From the NCBI GenBank assembly GCA_021780275.1, contig JAJXZC010000244.1:1-7572 (forward strand): a stretch of 7,572 nucleotides of DNA, in the 5' to 3' direction. The stretch is from Pseudomonadota bacterium. Its GTDB lineage: Bacteria; Pseudomonadota; Alphaproteobacteria; Parvibaculales; Parvibaculaceae. Made by a program: the position numbers and the translations under genes. Each line of letters opens with the position of its first letter. Within the stretch, counting starts at the first letter, position 1. The notes under the pieces were generated by a model. It worked only from the letters and a program-made list of their open reading frames with translations. It had not been told where the DNA came from and searched no databases. Shown piece after piece: positions 6,623 through 7,572 of the stretch.

Positions 6623-6644
6623 AGGCGAAACAAGGCTCTGCATC

Positions 6645-7559
6645 ATGACGACGACACAAAACGAAACCCTGACACGCGAGGCCTACCTCGGCGGCCTTGC
6701 TGCCGGCGCCGGATATATGTTCTGGGGCCTTTCGGTCATTTTCTACCGGCAGCTCGCGCATGTCGTGCCCTTCGAAATTCTGGCGCACCGCACGCTCTGG
6801 AGCATTCTGCTCATCGCGGCGCTGATCTTCGGGCTGGGGCGCGGGGTGCATCTTGGCGCGTTGCTGCGCGACCGCAGGAAGCTTGCGACGCTTGCCTCGT
6901 CGGCGATGCTCCTCGCGATGAATTGGGGCATTTTCATCTGGGCCATCAATTCCGGCCGCATTCTCGAAACGAGCCTCGGCTATTTCATCAATCCGCTGGT
7001 GAGCGTTCTCCTCGGCGTCGCTCTCCTTGGTGAGAGGCTGTCGCGTCCGCAAATCTCCGCCATTGCGCTCGCGGGGGCGGCGGTCGCGTGGTTCACTTTC
7101 TCGCTCGGGTTTCTGCCGTGGATCGCGCTGCTGCTGGCGGCGAGTTTTGCCGCCTATGGCTATTTGCGGAAGATCACGCGGGTCGACGCTCTGTCGGGGC
7201 TTCTCATCGAGGTGGTGGTGATGTCGCCCTTCGCGATTGCCTATCTCGCCTATGCCTCGGCGCATGGCGGAACGGGCTTTGCGAAGGACGGTTGGCTCAC
7301 CGATGTGTTGCTCGTTGCGACGGGACCGATGACGACGCTGCCGCTTGTGCTTTTCACCTATGGCGCGCAGCGCGTTCGGCTGACGACGCTTGGGCTCCTG
7401 CAATATCTGGTGCCGACCATGTCCTTCGTGATCGCCATCTGGGTCTATGGCGAGCCGCTGGGACATGGCCAGATGGTGACCTTCGGCCTCATCTGGATCG
7501 GACTTGCGATCTTCACGATGGACGCGTGGCGGAAGGAGCGGGAGCTTCGCCGCGCCTAG
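6645..7559 (+). CDS. rarD: EamA-family transporter of the RarD type
   Basis: The 304-residue inner-membrane protein of the drug/metabolite transporter superfamily has about ten predicted hydrophobic segments in two EamA repeats. RarD hallmarks are FEILAHRTLWSILLI (43-57), MNWGIFIWAINSGRILETSLGYFINPLVSVLLGVALLGERL spread over 92-132 (the NW-FIWA and SLGYFINPL signatures), and the second-repeat motif LTTLGLLQYLVPTMSFVIAIWVYGEPL over 246-272. The length is typical. The family was named for chloramphenicol sensitivity, but its real substrates are poorly known and members are probably metabolite exporters or permeases. The start ATG 6645 follows a 14-residue polar N-terminus with AAGG about 9 nt upstream; a perfect AGGAGG lies 19 nt upstream, too far to be ideal. 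It is co-directional with cimA, 75 nt downstream, with a hairpin between them, so shared transcription is possible but unproven. Confidence 0.9.
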   Translation: MTTTQNETLTREAYLGGLAAGAGYMFWGLSVIFYRQLAHVVPFEILAHRTLWSILLIAALIFGLGRGVHLGALLRDRRKLATLASSAMLLAMNWGIFIWAINSGRILETSLGYFINPLVSVLLGVALLGERLSRPQISAIALAGAAVAWFTFSLGFLPWIALLLAASFAAYGYLRKITRVDALSGLLIEVVVMSPFAIAYLAYASAHGGTGFAKDGWLTDVLLVATGPMTTLPLVLFTYGAQRVRLTTLGLLQYLVPTMSFVIAIWVYGEPLGHGQMVTFGLIWIGLAIFTMDAWRKERELRRA

Positions 7560-7572
7560 ATCACATGACGGC

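Noticed and set aside
6087..7466. 459-codon minus-strand ORF opposite the end of cimA and rarD
   Set aside because: It spans two real genes and an intergenic hairpin, its translation is extremely rich in Arg, His, Glu and Gln, and no family motif is visible. It is a shadow of the sense codon bias.

Overview
The window is high-GC, densely coded chromosomal DNA that looks like an alphaproteobacterium. The call rests on the protein sequences: an alphaproteobacterial-style GltX without the zinc cysteines, a two-domain glutamine-dependent NadE, and Ile codons that are mostly ATC. The genus cannot be fixed from the sequence alone. No mobile element, CRISPR array, tRNA or rRNA was seen.

Layout. Positions 1-432 (minus strand) hold the 5' end of a MacA-like periplasmic adaptor gene that runs off the left edge. 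Positions 558-1562 (minus strand) hold a zinc-independent MDR-family NADP-dependent oxidoreductase, closed by a strong intrinsic terminator at 518-552. A divergent intergenic region (1563-1722) separates it from a plus-strand run: nadE (1723-3384), gltX (3397-4737, 12 nt after nadE), a leader region (4738-4931), a citramalate synthase gene cimA (about 4932-6569), and a RarD-type EamA transporter gene (6645-7559) preceded by a GC-rich hairpin.

How the genes relate. nadE and gltX are probably co-transcribed. NadE uses glutamine as its nitrogen source and releases glutamate, which is the amino acid GltX charges. cimA makes (R)-citramalate, the entry to the threonine-independent route to isoleucine. 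The most interesting signal lies between gltX and cimA: a 20-codon ORF at 4768-4830 whose last codons encode AIIGILIIRG. Five of seven consecutive codons are Ile, all ATT, although ATC dominates in cimA itself. Right after it come RNA segments that can pair in alternative ways, one pairing reaching the cimA translation-start region. This looks like a ribosome-mediated isoleucine attenuator controlling cimA. The leader peptide is directly readable; the mechanism and its direction are inference.

Long antisense ORFs opposite nadE, cimA and rarD are judged to be high-GC shadows.
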